This document shows, piece after piece, positions 8,812-17,172 of a DNA stretch of 64,000 nucleotides (the first letter of the stretch is position 1; every line of letters starts with the position of its first letter). Origin of the DNA: Marmoricola sp. (lineage in GTDB: Bacteria; Actinomycetota; Actinomycetes; Propionibacteriales; Nocardioidaceae); assembly GCA_025964775.1 (NCBI GenBank), contig JAOPYE010000009.1, positions 111,929 to 175,928 on the forward strand. Reading direction: 5' to 3'. The position numbers and the translations under genes were made by a program. The notes below the pieces were generated by a model. That model saw only the letters and a program-made list of their open reading frames with translations. It did not search any database and was not told the DNA's origin.

Positions 8812-10188
8812 TTATCCATTCTTGGCGGCCTTGTCGTACAGACTGATCAATCGGTCCTGCGGGTCGTAACGCTGCTTGACCGCCGCGAGATTCCGCCCGT
8901 CGTAGAGCGCGTCGAACGTCTCCCGGTCGTAGAACGACTCGGAGTACAGCGACTTGTGGCCACCGAGCTCGCGGACCTTGGCCTCGATCGCGCGGTTGCG
9001 CGGCGCGTTGACCCGGTCCGGACCGACGTGCACCGTTCCCCAGAAGCCAGCGTTCACGTAGACCTTGCCCGGCTCGAGCGGGTAGGAGGGCCAGTCCTCG
9101 CGGGCCAGCAACGGGCACAACCACACGGGACGCATGCCCACCGCCTCGTCGAACCAGTCCAGGAAGTCCCCGAGCCGTTCGACCGGGACCTCGACATCCT
9201 GGATCACCCGTTCGCGCAGGGCCCGTCCGGCGCGCCGGTCCAGGCGGTCGGCGATCCCGAAGCGCCGGTCGATGCCGAGCAGCTTCATGTAGACGTCCGA
9301 GCGTCGCCAGCGTCGCGGCCAGAGGCGCCTGATCCTCGGGTCCTGGGCACCGAACGCCCCCGAGCACCAGAACCAGTCGGTGTCCCAGCGCCACAGGTAG
9401 TCGTGCATCGTCAGCCGGTCGCTCTCGCGCTGCTGGATCGAGCGGAAGTAGATGTCCTGGCCCGTGTAGTCGGATGGCCCTGTGTCCGAGGTGGCCCCAC
9501 GTTCATCGGTCCAGCGCGCCAGGGTCAGGTAGTACTCCCCCGGCTCGAACGCGACCCCGTCCATCCCGTCGACCCGTTCGCCCTGCCAGGTGCCGGTCTC
9601 GGCGATCTCCGCGATCGCCGTGGAGAGCTTGTCGGTCTCGTGGAACCGCACGTGGCGCAGGGCGACGAAGGCCGGCACTGGCTCGAGGCGGATCCGCAGC
9701 CGGGTTGCGTATCCCAGCGATCCGTAGGAGTTCGGGAACGTCCGGAACAGGTCGGCGTGGGTGTCCGGAGAGCAGCTGACCACCTCACCGGCACCGGTGA
9801 AGACGTCCATCTCGAGGACCGACTCGTGCGGCAGACCGTTGCGGAACGAGGTGGACTCGATGCCGAGTCCGGTGACAGCACCGCCGAGGGTGATCGTCCG
9901 CAGCTGCGGGACGACGTACGGGATCAGGCCGAACTTCAGGGTTTCAGCGACCAGGTCCTCGTACGTGCACATCCCTTGCACGTCCGCTGTCTGCGCCCGG
10001 GTGTCGATCGAGATCACGCCGCCGAGCCAGCCGACGTCGAGTCCCGGCGAGGTCGACGCCGCGCGCTCCCGGAAGAGGTTGGAGGTCTTCTTGGCCAGGC
10101 GGACCGTCTGGTTCGGAGCGATCGCGGCATACGAGGCCCGCAGCCGGTCCACGGCCACGTCGTGCGAAGCAGTCCCGATCAAGCCCAC
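8812..10188 (-). CDS. tmsA: FAD-linked oxidoreductase of the TmsA/BfaA type (10-methylene fatty acyl reductase)
   Basis: 458-aa FAD_binding_4 (PCMH-type, DHCR24-like) protein. The flavin domain shows ADVQGMCTYEDLVAETL, then PQLRTITLGGAVTGLGIES (about 95-115) typical of the FAD pyrophosphate loop. The C-terminal half has the cap region ending in FDALYDGRNLAAVKQRYDP. In the characterised actinobacterial pair this enzyme reduces the 10-methylene group made by the neighbouring methyltransferase. It begins at GTG 10188; TATCGT ends six bases upstream, so the transcript is probably leaderless and covers tmsA-tmsB-GH43. Confidence 0.82.
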   Translation of the reverse strand: MGLIGTASHDVAVDRLRASYAAIAPNQTVRLAKKTSNLFRERAASTSPGLDVGWLGGVISIDTRAQTADVQGMCTYEDLVAETLKFGLIPYVVPQLRTITLGGAVTGLGIESTSFRNGLPHESVLEMDVFTGAGEVVSCSPDTHADLFRTFPNSYGSLGYATRLRIRLEPVPAFVALRHVRFHETDKLSTAIAEIAETGTWQGERVDGMDGVAFEPGEYYLTLARWTDERGATSDTGPSDYTGQDIYFRSIQQRESDRLTMHDYLWRWDTDWFWCSGAFGAQDPRIRRLWPRRWRRSDVYMKLLGIDRRFGIADRLDRRAGRALRERVIQDVEVPVERLGDFLDWFDEAVGMRPVWLCPLLAREDWPSYPLEPGKVYVNAGFWGTVHVGPDRVNAPRNRAIEAKVRELGGHKSLYSESFYDRETFDALYDGRNLAAVKQRYDPQDRLISLYDKAAKNG

Positions 10189-10194
10189 ACCTGC

Positions 10195-10200
10195 ACGATA
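10195..10200 (-). promoter_or_regulatory. -10 TATCGT, leaderless, tmsA operon
   Basis: TATCGT on the minus strand, six bases before the GTG start at 10188. Confidence 0.6.
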
Positions 10201-10242
10201 TCGCTACCGGAGGCGCCCTCCGCAACAAGTTTCGCAGGCTGT

Positions 10243-10581
10243 TCAGCTGGAGAGACGGGAGCCGATCGTTCCGGCAGGGTCCCCCAGGTGCACCGGGACA
10301 CCGGGACCGGCGAAGTCCCGAAGGGCCTCGAGGTCGCTCGCGGCCAGCTCGGTGTCGCCGAGCACGACCACCGCTTCCGCGCCCTGCGCGCCGCTCGAGA
10401 CCGCCATCGCCAGGCAGACGCCGAGCGCGGACACCTGCAGCGAGGGCAGGTCGACCGTGGCACCGGCGTAGGTGCGCCCGTCGAGATCGCGCAGGGCGGC
10501 GCCCTGGGCGGCACGGGTGCGAGCCCGCGTTGCTCGGGCCAGCACGACCAGCTTGTTGTCCTCGGCACTCAGGGCATCCAC
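10243..10581 (-). CDS. degenerate cytidine-deaminase-fold protein
   Basis: 112-aa protein with the outline of a small cytidine deaminase (AAQGAALRDLDGRTYAGATV, then SLQVSALGVCLAMAVSSGA). It lacks the expected catalytic residues: no HAE/CAE zinc-glutamate motif and no PCxxC. By position between era-side and CNNM/ybeY genes it looks like the counterpart of the mycobacterial gene next to era (Rv2365c in M. tuberculosis). It is probably not an active deaminase; a structural or regulatory role is possible. GTG start at 10581 with TACACT seven bases upstream, so it likely has its own leaderless promoter. Confidence 0.7.
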   Translation of the reverse strand: MDALSAEDNKLVVLARATRARTRAAQGAALRDLDGRTYAGATVDLPSLQVSALGVCLAMAVSSGAQGAEAVVVLGDTELAASDLEALRDFAGPGVPVHLGDPAGTIGSRLSS

Positions 10582-10588
10582 GGCCGCG

Positions 10589-10594
10589 AGTGTA
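10589..10594 (-). promoter_or_regulatory. -10 TACACT, leaderless, deaminase-like gene
   Basis: TACACT on the minus strand, seven bases before the GTG start at 10581. Confidence 0.55.
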
Positions 10595-10634
10595 CGGCTG
10601 CCCAGGAACAGGAACTGCCGAGGGGCGGCGATAC

Positions 10635-10687
10635 TCCGGCACGTTCTGGCCCCACATCACGCCCGAGAAGGGCAAGAACGTGCCGGA
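10635..10687. repeat. long inverted repeat, 18-base arms
   Basis: Arms 10635-10652 and 10670-10687 are reverse complements with one mismatch in 18, around a 17-base centre. It lies between the CNNM gene end and the deaminase-like gene start. No T-run follows on either strand, so it is not a standard terminator. A transcript hairpin blocking read-through, or a short palindromic mobile remnant, would fit. Confidence 0.65.
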
Positions 10688-10704
10688 TTATCGGCTTCGC
10701 TGGG

Positions 10705-12015
10705 TCAGGCGTGCGCGGTCGACGCGGCCGCACCGTCGTCGGCCGGTACGGCGACCGGGGTGATCAGCACGGTGCCGATCCGGTTGCGCCGCCCCTTGGC
10801 CTCCTCGGCACGGAAGACCAGTCCGGACACCTCGACCTGCGAGCCCGGGATCGGGACCTTGCCGAGGTGCTTGGCCATCAGCCCGCCGATCGAGTCGATC
10901 TCGTCGTCCTCGATGACCACCCCGATGACCTCGTCCAGGTCATCGACCGGGAACCGCGAGGACACCCGGACCGAGCCGTCCGGGAATTTCTCGAACGGCA
11001 CCTCCTCGGAGTCGAACTCGTCGGCGATCTCGCCGACGATCTCCTCCAGGATGTCCTCGATCGTGACCAGGCCGGCTGTTCCGCCGTACTCGTCCACGAC
11101 CACCGCGACGTGACGCCGCGAGGCCTGCATCTCGCGCAGCAGGTCGTCGGCCGGCTTCGAGTCGGGCACCCACATCACCGGCCTCATGACCGATTCGACG
11201 TGCTCGGTGCTCTCGGCGTCCTTGCGGTCGAAGACGCGGCGGCTGACGTCCTTGAGGTAGGCGAAGCCGAGGATGTCGTCGAGGTCCTCGCCGACCACCG
11301 GGACTCGGGAGAACCCGCTGCGCAGGAACAGTGACATGGCCTGCCGCAGGGTCTTGTGGCGCTCGATGAAGACCACATCGGTGCGCGGGACCATCACCTC
11401 GCGCACGATCGTGTCGCCGAGCTCGAAGACCGAGTGGATCATGGCGCGCTCGTCGGATTCGATCAGGCTGCTCGCCTCGGCCAGGTCGACCAGCTCGCGC
11501 AGCTCGGCCTCCGAGCCGAACGGTCCTTCGGAGAAGCCCTTGCCGGGGGTGATCGCGTTGCCGATCAGGATCAGCAGCTGCGGGATCGGGCCGAGGACCC
11601 GGGTCAGGGCGATCAACACCGCTGCCGACCCCAGGGCGATCCGTTCGGAGTGCTGGCGGCCCAGGGTCCGCGGACCCACGCCGATCACGACGAAGGACAC
11701 CACCAACATGATCGCGACCGAGACGCCGACCACCACCCAGCTGTCCCGTCCCACCGAGCCCTGGATCATCAGCGTAGCGATCACGACGGCGCCGGTCTCG
11801 GCCAGCAGCCGGAGGAACAACGCCGTGTTCAGGTAGCGCGGCGCGTCGTCGAGGATCCTCAGCACGCGGCGTGAGCCTGCCCGGTTGTCACCGGCCAGTC
11901 CAACGGCTCGGGCGCGGGAGAACCCGGAGAGTGCCGCCTCGCTCGCACTCAGCAGCCCGGCGATGAGCACCAGACCGATCACGGTCAGCAGCAGGCCGGG
12001 ACTGTCAGCCCTCAT
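10705..12015 (-). CDS. CNNM/CorC-HlyC family membrane protein with CBS domains
   Basis: 436-aa protein of the hemolysin-like/CNNM family, implicated in Mg2+/Co2+ homeostasis. Order: DUF21 membrane domain with an N-terminal helix plus three further helices (residues 8-140), two CBS domains ([19 protein letters not shown], then [16 protein letters not shown] and [19 protein letters not shown]), and a CorC_HlyC domain. The ATG at 12015 overlaps the ybeY stop (ATGA). The longer in-frame extension would run through ybeY and is rejected. Gene order phoH-ybeY-CNNM is conserved across actinobacteria. Confidence 0.93.
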   Translation of the reverse strand: MRADSPGLLLTVIGLVLIAGLLSASEAALSGFSRARAVGLAGDNRAGSRRVLRILDDAPRYLNTALFLRLLAETGAVVIATLMIQGSVGRDSWVVVGVSVAIMLVVSFVVIGVGPRTLGRQHSERIALGSAAVLIALTRVLGPIPQLLILIGNAITPGKGFSEGPFGSEAELRELVDLAEASSLIESDERAMIHSVFELGDTIVREVMVPRTDVVFIERHKTLRQAMSLFLRSGFSRVPVVGEDLDDILGFAYLKDVSRRVFDRKDAESTEHVESVMRPVMWVPDSKPADDLLREMQASRRHVAVVVDEYGGTAGLVTIEDILEEIVGEIADEFDSEEVPFEKFPDGSVRVSSRFPVDDLDEVIGVVIEDDEIDSIGGLMAKHLGKVPIPGSQVEVSGLVFRAEEAKGRRNRIGTVLITPVAVPADDGAAASTAHA

Positions 12016-12518
12016 GTCGAGGGAGGCTCCCCCGTGAGGGTGCCCGAGAGATGGCCCTGCCAGCTCGCCAGCAGGCGTGCCTGGAGGGCGAACATCTCGG
12101 CGTGCTCCGCCGACTCGGCATGGTCGTAGCCGAGGAGGTGCAGGATCCCGTGCACCGTCAGCAGGTCGAGCTCGTCGGTGACCGTGTAGCCGGTCTGCCC
12201 CTGGGCTGCGGCTTCCTCGGCCTGCTTCTGCGCGATCGACGGACACAGCACCAGATCGCCGAGGATGCCCTCCTCGGGCTCCTCGTTGACCTTGCCCGGG
12301 CGCAGCTCGTCCATCGGGAAGGCCAGTACGTCGGTGGGGCCCTCCTTCTCCATCCAGGTCGTGTTGAGCTCGGCGATGGTGTCCTCGTCGACAGCGGTGA
12401 CGCACAGCTCGGCCAGCGGGTGCACGCGCATCTGGTCCAGGACGAACGCCGCGAGCTTCTGGGTACGCCGGACGTCGAGGGTGTCCTCGCCGGACTCGTC
12501 CAGGACCTCGACGGTCAT
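12012..12518 (-). CDS. ybeY: endoribonuclease/rRNA maturation factor YbeY
   Basis: 168-aa zinc metalloprotein acting in 16S rRNA 3'-end processing and ribosome quality control. The signature [17 protein letters not shown] supplies the three His ligands. MDELRPG and [19 protein letters not shown] are typical of the family. It overlaps phoH upstream and the CNNM gene downstream by 4 bases each (ATGA), so all three are coupled. Confidence 0.95.
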   Translation of the reverse strand: MTVEVLDESGEDTLDVRRTQKLAAFVLDQMRVHPLAELCVTAVDEDTIAELNTTWMEKEGPTDVLAFPMDELRPGKVNEEPEEGILGDLVLCPSIAQKQAEEAAAQGQTGYTVTDELDLLTVHGILHLLGYDHAESAEHAEMFALQARLLASWQGHLSGTLTGEPPST

Positions 12519-13549
12519 TCGGTCGCCCCTGAACGAAGGGTCCGCTGCTTCTCGCTGACCTGGTCGAACTCCTCGTACGCCTCGACGATCTTGCCCACGA
12601 GCCGGTGCCGTACGACGTCGTTCGCCGTGAGCCTGTTGAAGGAGATGTCCTCGATGTCGTCGAGGATCCCCTCGATCACCCGCAGCCCGGACTTGACCCC
12701 CGAGGGCAGGTCGGTCTGGGTGACGTCACCGGTCACCACGATCTTCGAGCCGAACCCGAGCCGGGTCAGGAACATCTTCATCTGCTCCGGCGTCGTGTTC
12801 TGGGCCTCGTCGAGGATGATGAACGAGTCGTTGAGCGACCGGCCGCGCAGGAACGCCAGCGGCGCCACCTCGATGGTGCCGGAGGCGAGCAGCTTGGGAA
12901 TCGTCTCGGGGTCGACCATGTCGTGCAGGGCGTCGTACAGCGGGCGCAGGTAGGGATCGATCTTCTCGCTCAAGGTGCCGGGCAGGTAACCGAGCCGCTC
13001 GCCGGCCTCGACGGCGGGGCGACTGAGGATGATCCGGTTGACCTTCTTGGCCTGCAGGGCCTGGACGGCCTTCGCCATCGCCAGGTAGGTCTTGCCGGTA
13101 CCGGCCGGGCCGATGCCGAAGACGATCGTGTTCTTGTCGATCGCGTCGACGTAGCGCTTCTGGTTCAGCGTCTTCGGTCGGATCGTGCGCCCGCGGTTCG
13201 ACAGGATGTTGAGCGAGAGCACGTCGGCCGGGCGTTCGTTGGTCTCCGCGCGCAGCATCCCGATCGTGCGCTCGACGATCTCGGCGTTGAGCGACTGCCC
13301 GGTCCGGATCAGCGTGACCAGCTCGTCCAGCATGCGCTCGGCCAGGGCGATCTCGCCCGGTTCGCCGCGCAGGGTGATCTGGTTGCCGCGGACATGGATG
13401 TCGGCCTCGAGTGACTTCTCGATCAGGCCGAGGTGTTCGTCACCGGGTCCGAGCAGGGACACCATGTTGATGCTCTGCGGCACGACCACGGTGTGCACCG
13501 TCTCAGGACGGTCGCTGCCCTCGCGGCGTGCCTTGCTCGTCTCGCTCAT
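12515..13549 (-). CDS. phoH: PhoH-like ATPase
   Basis: 344-aa P-loop ATPase. An N-terminal KH-like/PhoH N domain ([17 protein letters not shown] segment, about 50-75) precedes Walker A GPAGTGKT (147-154), Walker [10 protein letters not shown] and the sensor [12 protein letters not shown]. This is the PhoH/YbeZ type that pairs with YbeY in RNA metabolism. The start at 13549 ([11 protein letters not shown]) matches family length; an upstream in-frame extension lacks conservation signs. A TAGCAT hexamer about 58 bases upstream could be its -10. Confidence 0.94.
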   Translation of the reverse strand: MSETSKARREGSDRPETVHTVVVPQSINMVSLLGPGDEHLGLIEKSLEADIHVRGNQITLRGEPGEIALAERMLDELVTLIRTGQSLNAEIVERTIGMLRAETNERPADVLSLNILSNRGRTIRPKTLNQKRYVDAIDKNTIVFGIGPAGTGKTYLAMAKAVQALQAKKVNRIILSRPAVEAGERLGYLPGTLSEKIDPYLRPLYDALHDMVDPETIPKLLASGTIEVAPLAFLRGRSLNDSFIILDEAQNTTPEQMKMFLTRLGFGSKIVVTGDVTQTDLPSGVKSGLRVIEGILDDIEDISFNRLTANDVVRHRLVGKIVEAYEEFDQVSEKQRTLRSGATE

Positions 13550-13646
13550 GTGTGGCCCTGGTGGGCCGCCCTTCCGGTGGATGCTGGTGCATCCCAATGC
13601 TACGGGAGTGGGGGATGTGAGGCACCTGCTTAGAGTTCCCCGCGCC

Positions 13647-14816
13647 TCAGGGACGGGTGACCAGCAGGATCGCGAGGCACATCTCGTCGGTCGTGCCATC
13701 GCCCCACATGACGTATTTGTCCGGCTGGCCCTTGAACGCGGGCAGGAGGTCACGCAACGCCTGGGAGTGCGTGCAGGTCACCGTGATGGTGTCGCCGACC
13801 TTGAGGTGGATCGGCGGTGTCGGCCGGCTCCCCTGGTGGTCGAAGTCCCAGACCGGGATGTCGAGCACGGTCCGCGCGCGTGGCGTCCCCTTGTTCACCA
13901 CGACGGTGATCGCCTTGCCGAGCAGGTGCATGTGGCCCGCGATGCCACGGATCGTCTCGGGCGAGGTCACCGGCCGGGTGCAGGACTGCACCGGTCCGGC
14001 GGGCGCACCGCCGCACAGCAGGTGCAGCAGGTTGGCTGTGGAGGCGGGACCGGCCCCGAAGCGCGCCACCAGGTTCGCCATCGCGGCCGCGCGATCACAC
14101 AGCGGTCCGGTGTGGCCCGGCCGGCAAGGAAGCTCGACGGGGGCGGGGATCAGCTGGGTCTGGAGCACCTGGGTGTGCGGGTTCTCGGTCAGCCGCAGCT
14201 CGGCCGAGCTTCGGTCGGGCTCGATGCCGTTGAGCAGGTTGTAGTGGACCTGCATCACGATCCGCGAGCCCGCCGGGAACGGCTCACCCAGTCCGTTGCC
14301 GTAGAGCTGCTCGGAGCCACCGGGTGCCCAGGCGCCGAGCCACGGAGCATCGTCGATGCTGCCGTCGCTCGTCAGACCCGAGGTGCCGAAGCAGGTCCAG
14401 CCCTGGCCCGAGGACTGGGCGTCCTTCTGCTCGGCCTGGGCGACCATGTTCGGCGGCACCCGGAACAGGATCACGTGGTGCACGACGTGCGGGTTGCCCG
14501 GCTTCACGTTGAAACCGGTGATGAACGAGTCCTTCGTGACGTTCGGGTCCAGAAGGAAGCAGCGGTAGTCGTCGGTGCCCACACCGGTCGGAGCCGAGGG
14601 CGTGTAGGTCGCCGGCATCTCGACGCTGACCCGGTGCTCGCCCGGGCGCAGCGGCCGGTTCTGGACCGTGACCGGCTGGCTCGTCGTCGGGGTCGGGGTC
14701 GAGCCGACGGCACTCGGAGCGGTCGACGGGTTCGTCGTACCGGACGAGCCGCAGGCGGCCAGGACGGTCAGTGCTGCGGCGGTGAGGACGGTGGCGAGGT
14801 GGCGGTTGCGGCTCAT
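13647..14816 (-). CDS. lipoprotein resembling copper type II (PHM-like) monooxygenase
   Basis: 389-aa lipoprotein: signal MSRNRHLATVLTAAALTVL with lipobox LAAC (Cys22), then a Thr/Ser/Pro linker to residue 60. The fold resembles peptidylglycine alpha-hydroxylating monooxygenase, and all six copper ligands have candidates in family order: His113/His114 (HVVHHV) and His191 (MQVHYN) for CuH; His295/His297 (GHMHLL) and Met379 (TDEMC) for CuM. It would sit outside the membrane. Substrate is unknown. The ATG at 14816 overlaps the HIT stop (ATGA), with 14828 as alternative start. A non-catalytic copper-binding role cannot be excluded. Confidence 0.8.
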   Translation of the reverse strand: MSRNRHLATVLTAAALTVLAACGSSGTTNPSTAPSAVGSTPTPTTSQPVTVQNRPLRPGEHRVSVEMPATYTPSAPTGVGTDDYRCFLLDPNVTKDSFITGFNVKPGNPHVVHHVILFRVPPNMVAQAEQKDAQSSGQGWTCFGTSGLTSDGSIDDAPWLGAWAPGGSEQLYGNGLGEPFPAGSRIVMQVHYNLLNGIEPDRSSAELRLTENPHTQVLQTQLIPAPVELPCRPGHTGPLCDRAAAMANLVARFGAGPASTANLLHLLCGGAPAGPVQSCTRPVTSPETIRGIAGHMHLLGKAITVVVNKGTPRARTVLDIPVWDFDHQGSRPTPPIHLKVGDTITVTCTHSQALRDLLPAFKGQPDKYVMWGDGTTDEMCLAILLVTRP

Positions 14817-15175
14817 CCCGGTGGCCATCCCATCGAACGCCCGCCGAGCAGGTGCATGTGCACGTGGAAGACGGTCTGGTGAGCATCCGGCCCGGTGTTG
14901 AAGACCAGTCGGTAGCCGTTGTCCAGGCCGTCGGCCGCAGCGATCTCGTTGGCCGCCGCGAACAGGTGCGCTGCTGTGGCCGGTTCGCCGTGGGCGAGCT
15001 CGGCCGCGTTCGGGTAGTGGCTTCGCGGAATCACCAGCATGTGGGCCGGCGCCTGCGGGGTGAGGTCCCGGAACGCGATCGTCGTGGCGCTCTCGTGCAC
15101 GATGTCGGCCGGGATCTCACCGGCGACGATCTTGCAGAAGAGGCACGCGTCGTCACGTGGCCGGTCCGCACTCAT
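14813..15175 (-). CDS. HIT family nucleotide hydrolase (HINT-type)
   Basis: 120-aa histidine-triad protein. A CLFCKIVAGEIPAD N-terminus with CxxC is followed by LVIPRSHYPNAAEL and the triad HVHMHLLGG, as in HINT phosphoramidases. These hydrolyse nucleoside phosphoramidates and aminoacyl-adenylates. The ATG at 15175 has TATGCT six bases upstream, so it is probably leaderless; it is the first gene of a two-gene unit with the copper lipoprotein. Confidence 0.94.
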   Translation of the reverse strand: MSADRPRDDACLFCKIVAGEIPADIVHESATTIAFRDLTPQAPAHMLVIPRSHYPNAAELAHGEPATAAHLFAAANEIAAADGLDNGYRLVFNTGPDAHQTVFHVHMHLLGGRSMGWPPG

Positions 15176-15181
15176 GAAGCG

Positions 15182-15187
15182 AGCATA
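15182..15187 (-). promoter_or_regulatory. -10 TATGCT, leaderless, HIT gene
   Basis: TATGCT on the minus strand, six bases before the ATG at 15175. Confidence 0.6.
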
Positions 15188-15299
15188 TGCGGAGAAAACG
15201 CCCCGCCGTGGCGGACCGTGCAAACCAGCAAGGATGTCCGTGGGTAGAAGTAGCGTGAGCTCGATTCCCACCGGTGAGCGCAGAGGAGCCCATCGTCCA

Positions 15300-16361
15300 G
15301 TGACCACCTTGTCGACCCGGACGCTGACCAGGACCCTCTGGTTGCGCCAGCAGCTCGTCCCGGGTGAGCGTTCTGTCACCGGCGTGCAGGGGATGGTCGA
15401 GCACCTGATCGGGCTGCAGGCGCAGGACAACCTGCCGCCGTACCTGTCGCTGGCGGCACGTCTCGGCTCGTTCTCTGCTGCCGACCTGTCGGACCGGCTG
15501 GCGTCGCGCGACCTCGTCCGGATGCTCACGATGCGCGGCACCGTTCACGTCCTCACCCCTGCTGACGCACTCCAGCTGCGCGGCTGGGTCCAGCCGGCGC
15601 TGGACCGGGTCAGCGCGTCCAACCAGCTGAGCCGTCCCGCCAAGCACCTGACGACGTCCGAGCTGGAATCACGGCTGCGGCCTTTGCTCGGCGAGGGTTC
15701 GCGGCCTCTCGCCGAGATCGGTGCGCACCTGTCCTCGGCACATCCTGACGTCGCGGAGGACGCGCTGCGCCAGGTCGTGCGGGAGCGCCTGCCGCTGCTC
15801 CAGGCTCCGCCGAGGGGGCTCTGGAAGCAGAGCGGCGGGGTCGCCTACGCGTTCGCGGACAGCTACCTCGGCCAACCGTTCGGCACGGCGGACCTGGAAA
15901 CGCTCGTACTGCGCTACCTCGGCGCGTACGGCCCGGCGACAGCCGCGGACATGACGACCTGGTCGCTGGTCACCAGGCTCGGTCCCGTCTTCACCGCGAT
16001 GGCGCGAGAAGGCCGGTTGACCACCGTGACCGACGAGTCCGGCCGCACCCTGTATGACGTTCCCGGTGCCCCGATCGCCGACCCCGGCCTACCGCTGCCG
16101 CCGGTCCTGCTGGGCAAGTACGACAACGTGTTCCTCTCCCATGCCAACCGGGACAGGATCGCGCCCGAGGCCGCGCGCAAACGCTGGATGGGCAGCAACG
16201 GCGGCGTCGGCGCCACTCTGTTCATCGACGGACTTCTCGCCGGCCTGTGGCGCCTCGAGAACGACCGGGTCGTGGTCGAGCCGATCCGCACTCCGACCGC
16301 GGCCGAGCAGGACGGTATCGACGCCGAGGTTGCCCGCGTCGAGGCACTGCTGGCGTCGTAG
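15300..16361 (+). CDS. winged-helix HTH_42 protein, AlkZ/AlkX DNA-glycosylase-like
   Basis: 353-aa member of the HTH_42 superfamily, which includes the Streptomyces interstrand-crosslink glycosylase AlkZ and E. coli YcaQ/AlkX. The diagnostic catalytic QxQ motif is present as LIGLQAQD (Gln40, Gln42). LVRMLTMRGTVHVLTPADA and a C-terminal FIDGLLAGLWRLENDRV segment are typical. GTG start with GAGGAG upstream; a TAGCGT hexamer at 15251-15256 could be the -10. It might repair alkylated or crosslinked DNA; many members are uncharacterised. Its stop codon abuts a palindromic repeat. Confidence 0.82.
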   Translation: MTTLSTRTLTRTLWLRQQLVPGERSVTGVQGMVEHLIGLQAQDNLPPYLSLAARLGSFSAADLSDRLASRDLVRMLTMRGTVHVLTPADALQLRGWVQPALDRVSASNQLSRPAKHLTTSELESRLRPLLGEGSRPLAEIGAHLSSAHPDVAEDALRQVVRERLPLLQAPPRGLWKQSGGVAYAFADSYLGQPFGTADLETLVLRYLGAYGPATAADMTTWSLVTRLGPVFTAMAREGRLTTVTDESGRTLYDVPGAPIADPGLPLPPVLLGKYDNVFLSHANRDRIAPEAARKRWMGSNGGVGATLFIDGLLAGLWRLENDRVVVEPIRTPTAAEQDGIDAEVARVEALLAS

Positions 16362-16436
16362 GTTTCGAGACAGGCTGTGCCGGCCTTCCTCAACCATCGG
16401 TGGTTGAGGAGGTTGCGCGGCAACCGTCTCGAAACC
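16361..16436. repeat. palindromic dispersed repeat, paired copies head to head
   Basis: Two units of a dispersed element in inverted orientation: GGTTTCGAGAC...CTCAACCAT (16361-16399) and GGTGGTTGAGG...GTCTCGAAACC (16399-16436). Together they make a near-perfect 76-base palindrome filling the gap between convergent genes. As RNA it would be a long hairpin and may act as a bidirectional terminator. Related units occur at 21547, 23424, 23503 and 29853. Confidence 0.85.
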
Positions 16437-16437
16437 C

Positions 16438-17172
16438 TCAGCGCCAGCGGGCGGTGCGGGACAACAGTGCCGCCACCGCCGCCACGCCGGCGGTCGAGGT
16501 CCGCAGCACCGAGGAACCCAGGCGGACCACCTGAGCTGCCCCGAACGCTGCGAGCTCCTCGTCGCTGATCCCGCCTTCGGGTCCGACGACCACGACGATC
16601 GACGACACCCCAGCGAGCGGCAGGTCGGCCAGAGCAGTGTCGGCCGCCTCGTGCAGCACGACGGCGAGGTCTGCCTGCTCGATCAGCGCGACCACCTCGT
16701 CGGTGGTCGCGAGTCCCGGGATCTCGGGGAGCCAGGCCCGCCGCGCCTGCTTGGCGGCAGTGCGAGCGGTCGCCCGCCACTTTGCCAGGCCCTTGACCTC
16801 CCGGTCGCCACGCCACACCGCGACCGAGCGGGCGGCGGCCCACGGCACGATCCGGTCGACGTCGATCTCGGTGAGGACCTCGACCGCCAGCTCGCCGCGA
16901 TCACCCTTGGGCAGGGCCTGGACGACGGTGACCAGCGGCAGCTGACGTTCGACGTACCGGGACTCCTCGATCCTCACCTCGAGGCTGGACCTGCCAGCGA
17001 GGGCGACCGTGCAGGTCGCCGACGTACCGGCGCCGTCGGTGAGCACCACCTGTTCACCCAGCCGGATCCGCTTCACGGTCGCGGCATGCCTGCCCTCGTC
17101 ACCGTCGAGCACGATCCGGTCGCCGACCCCCGCACCCGCCAGGTCGTCAGCGAGAAAGACCGGCAGGCTCAT
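16438..17172 (-). CDS. rsmE: 16S rRNA (uracil1498-N3)-methyltransferase RsmE
   Basis: 244-aa SPOUT-class methyltransferase that modifies U1498 of 16S rRNA. An N-terminal PUA-like domain ([19 protein letters not shown]) precedes the knotted SAM-binding segment [17 protein letters not shown] and [12 protein letters not shown], the family signature. It overlaps the dnaJ stop by 4 bases, giving the actinobacterial hrcA-dnaJ-rsmE operon. Confidence 0.95.
   Translation of the reverse strand: MSLPVFLADDLAGAGVGDRIVLDGDEGRHAATVKRIRLGEQVVLTDGAGTSATCTVALAGRSSLEVRIEESRYVERQLPLVTVVQALPKGDRGELAVEVLTEIDVDRIVPWAAARSVAVWRGDREVKGLAKWRATARTAAKQARRAWLPEIPGLATTDEVVALIEQADLAVVLHEAADTALADLPLAGVSSIVVVVGPEGGISDEELAAFGAAQVVRLGSSVLRTSTAGVAAVAALLSRTARWR

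Noticed and set aside
6481..11334. 1617-codon plus-strand open frame
   Set aside because: It runs antisense across six well-supported genes, with low-complexity Arg/Asp/Val/Leu composition and no motif. Long antisense frames are common in DNA of this GC content.
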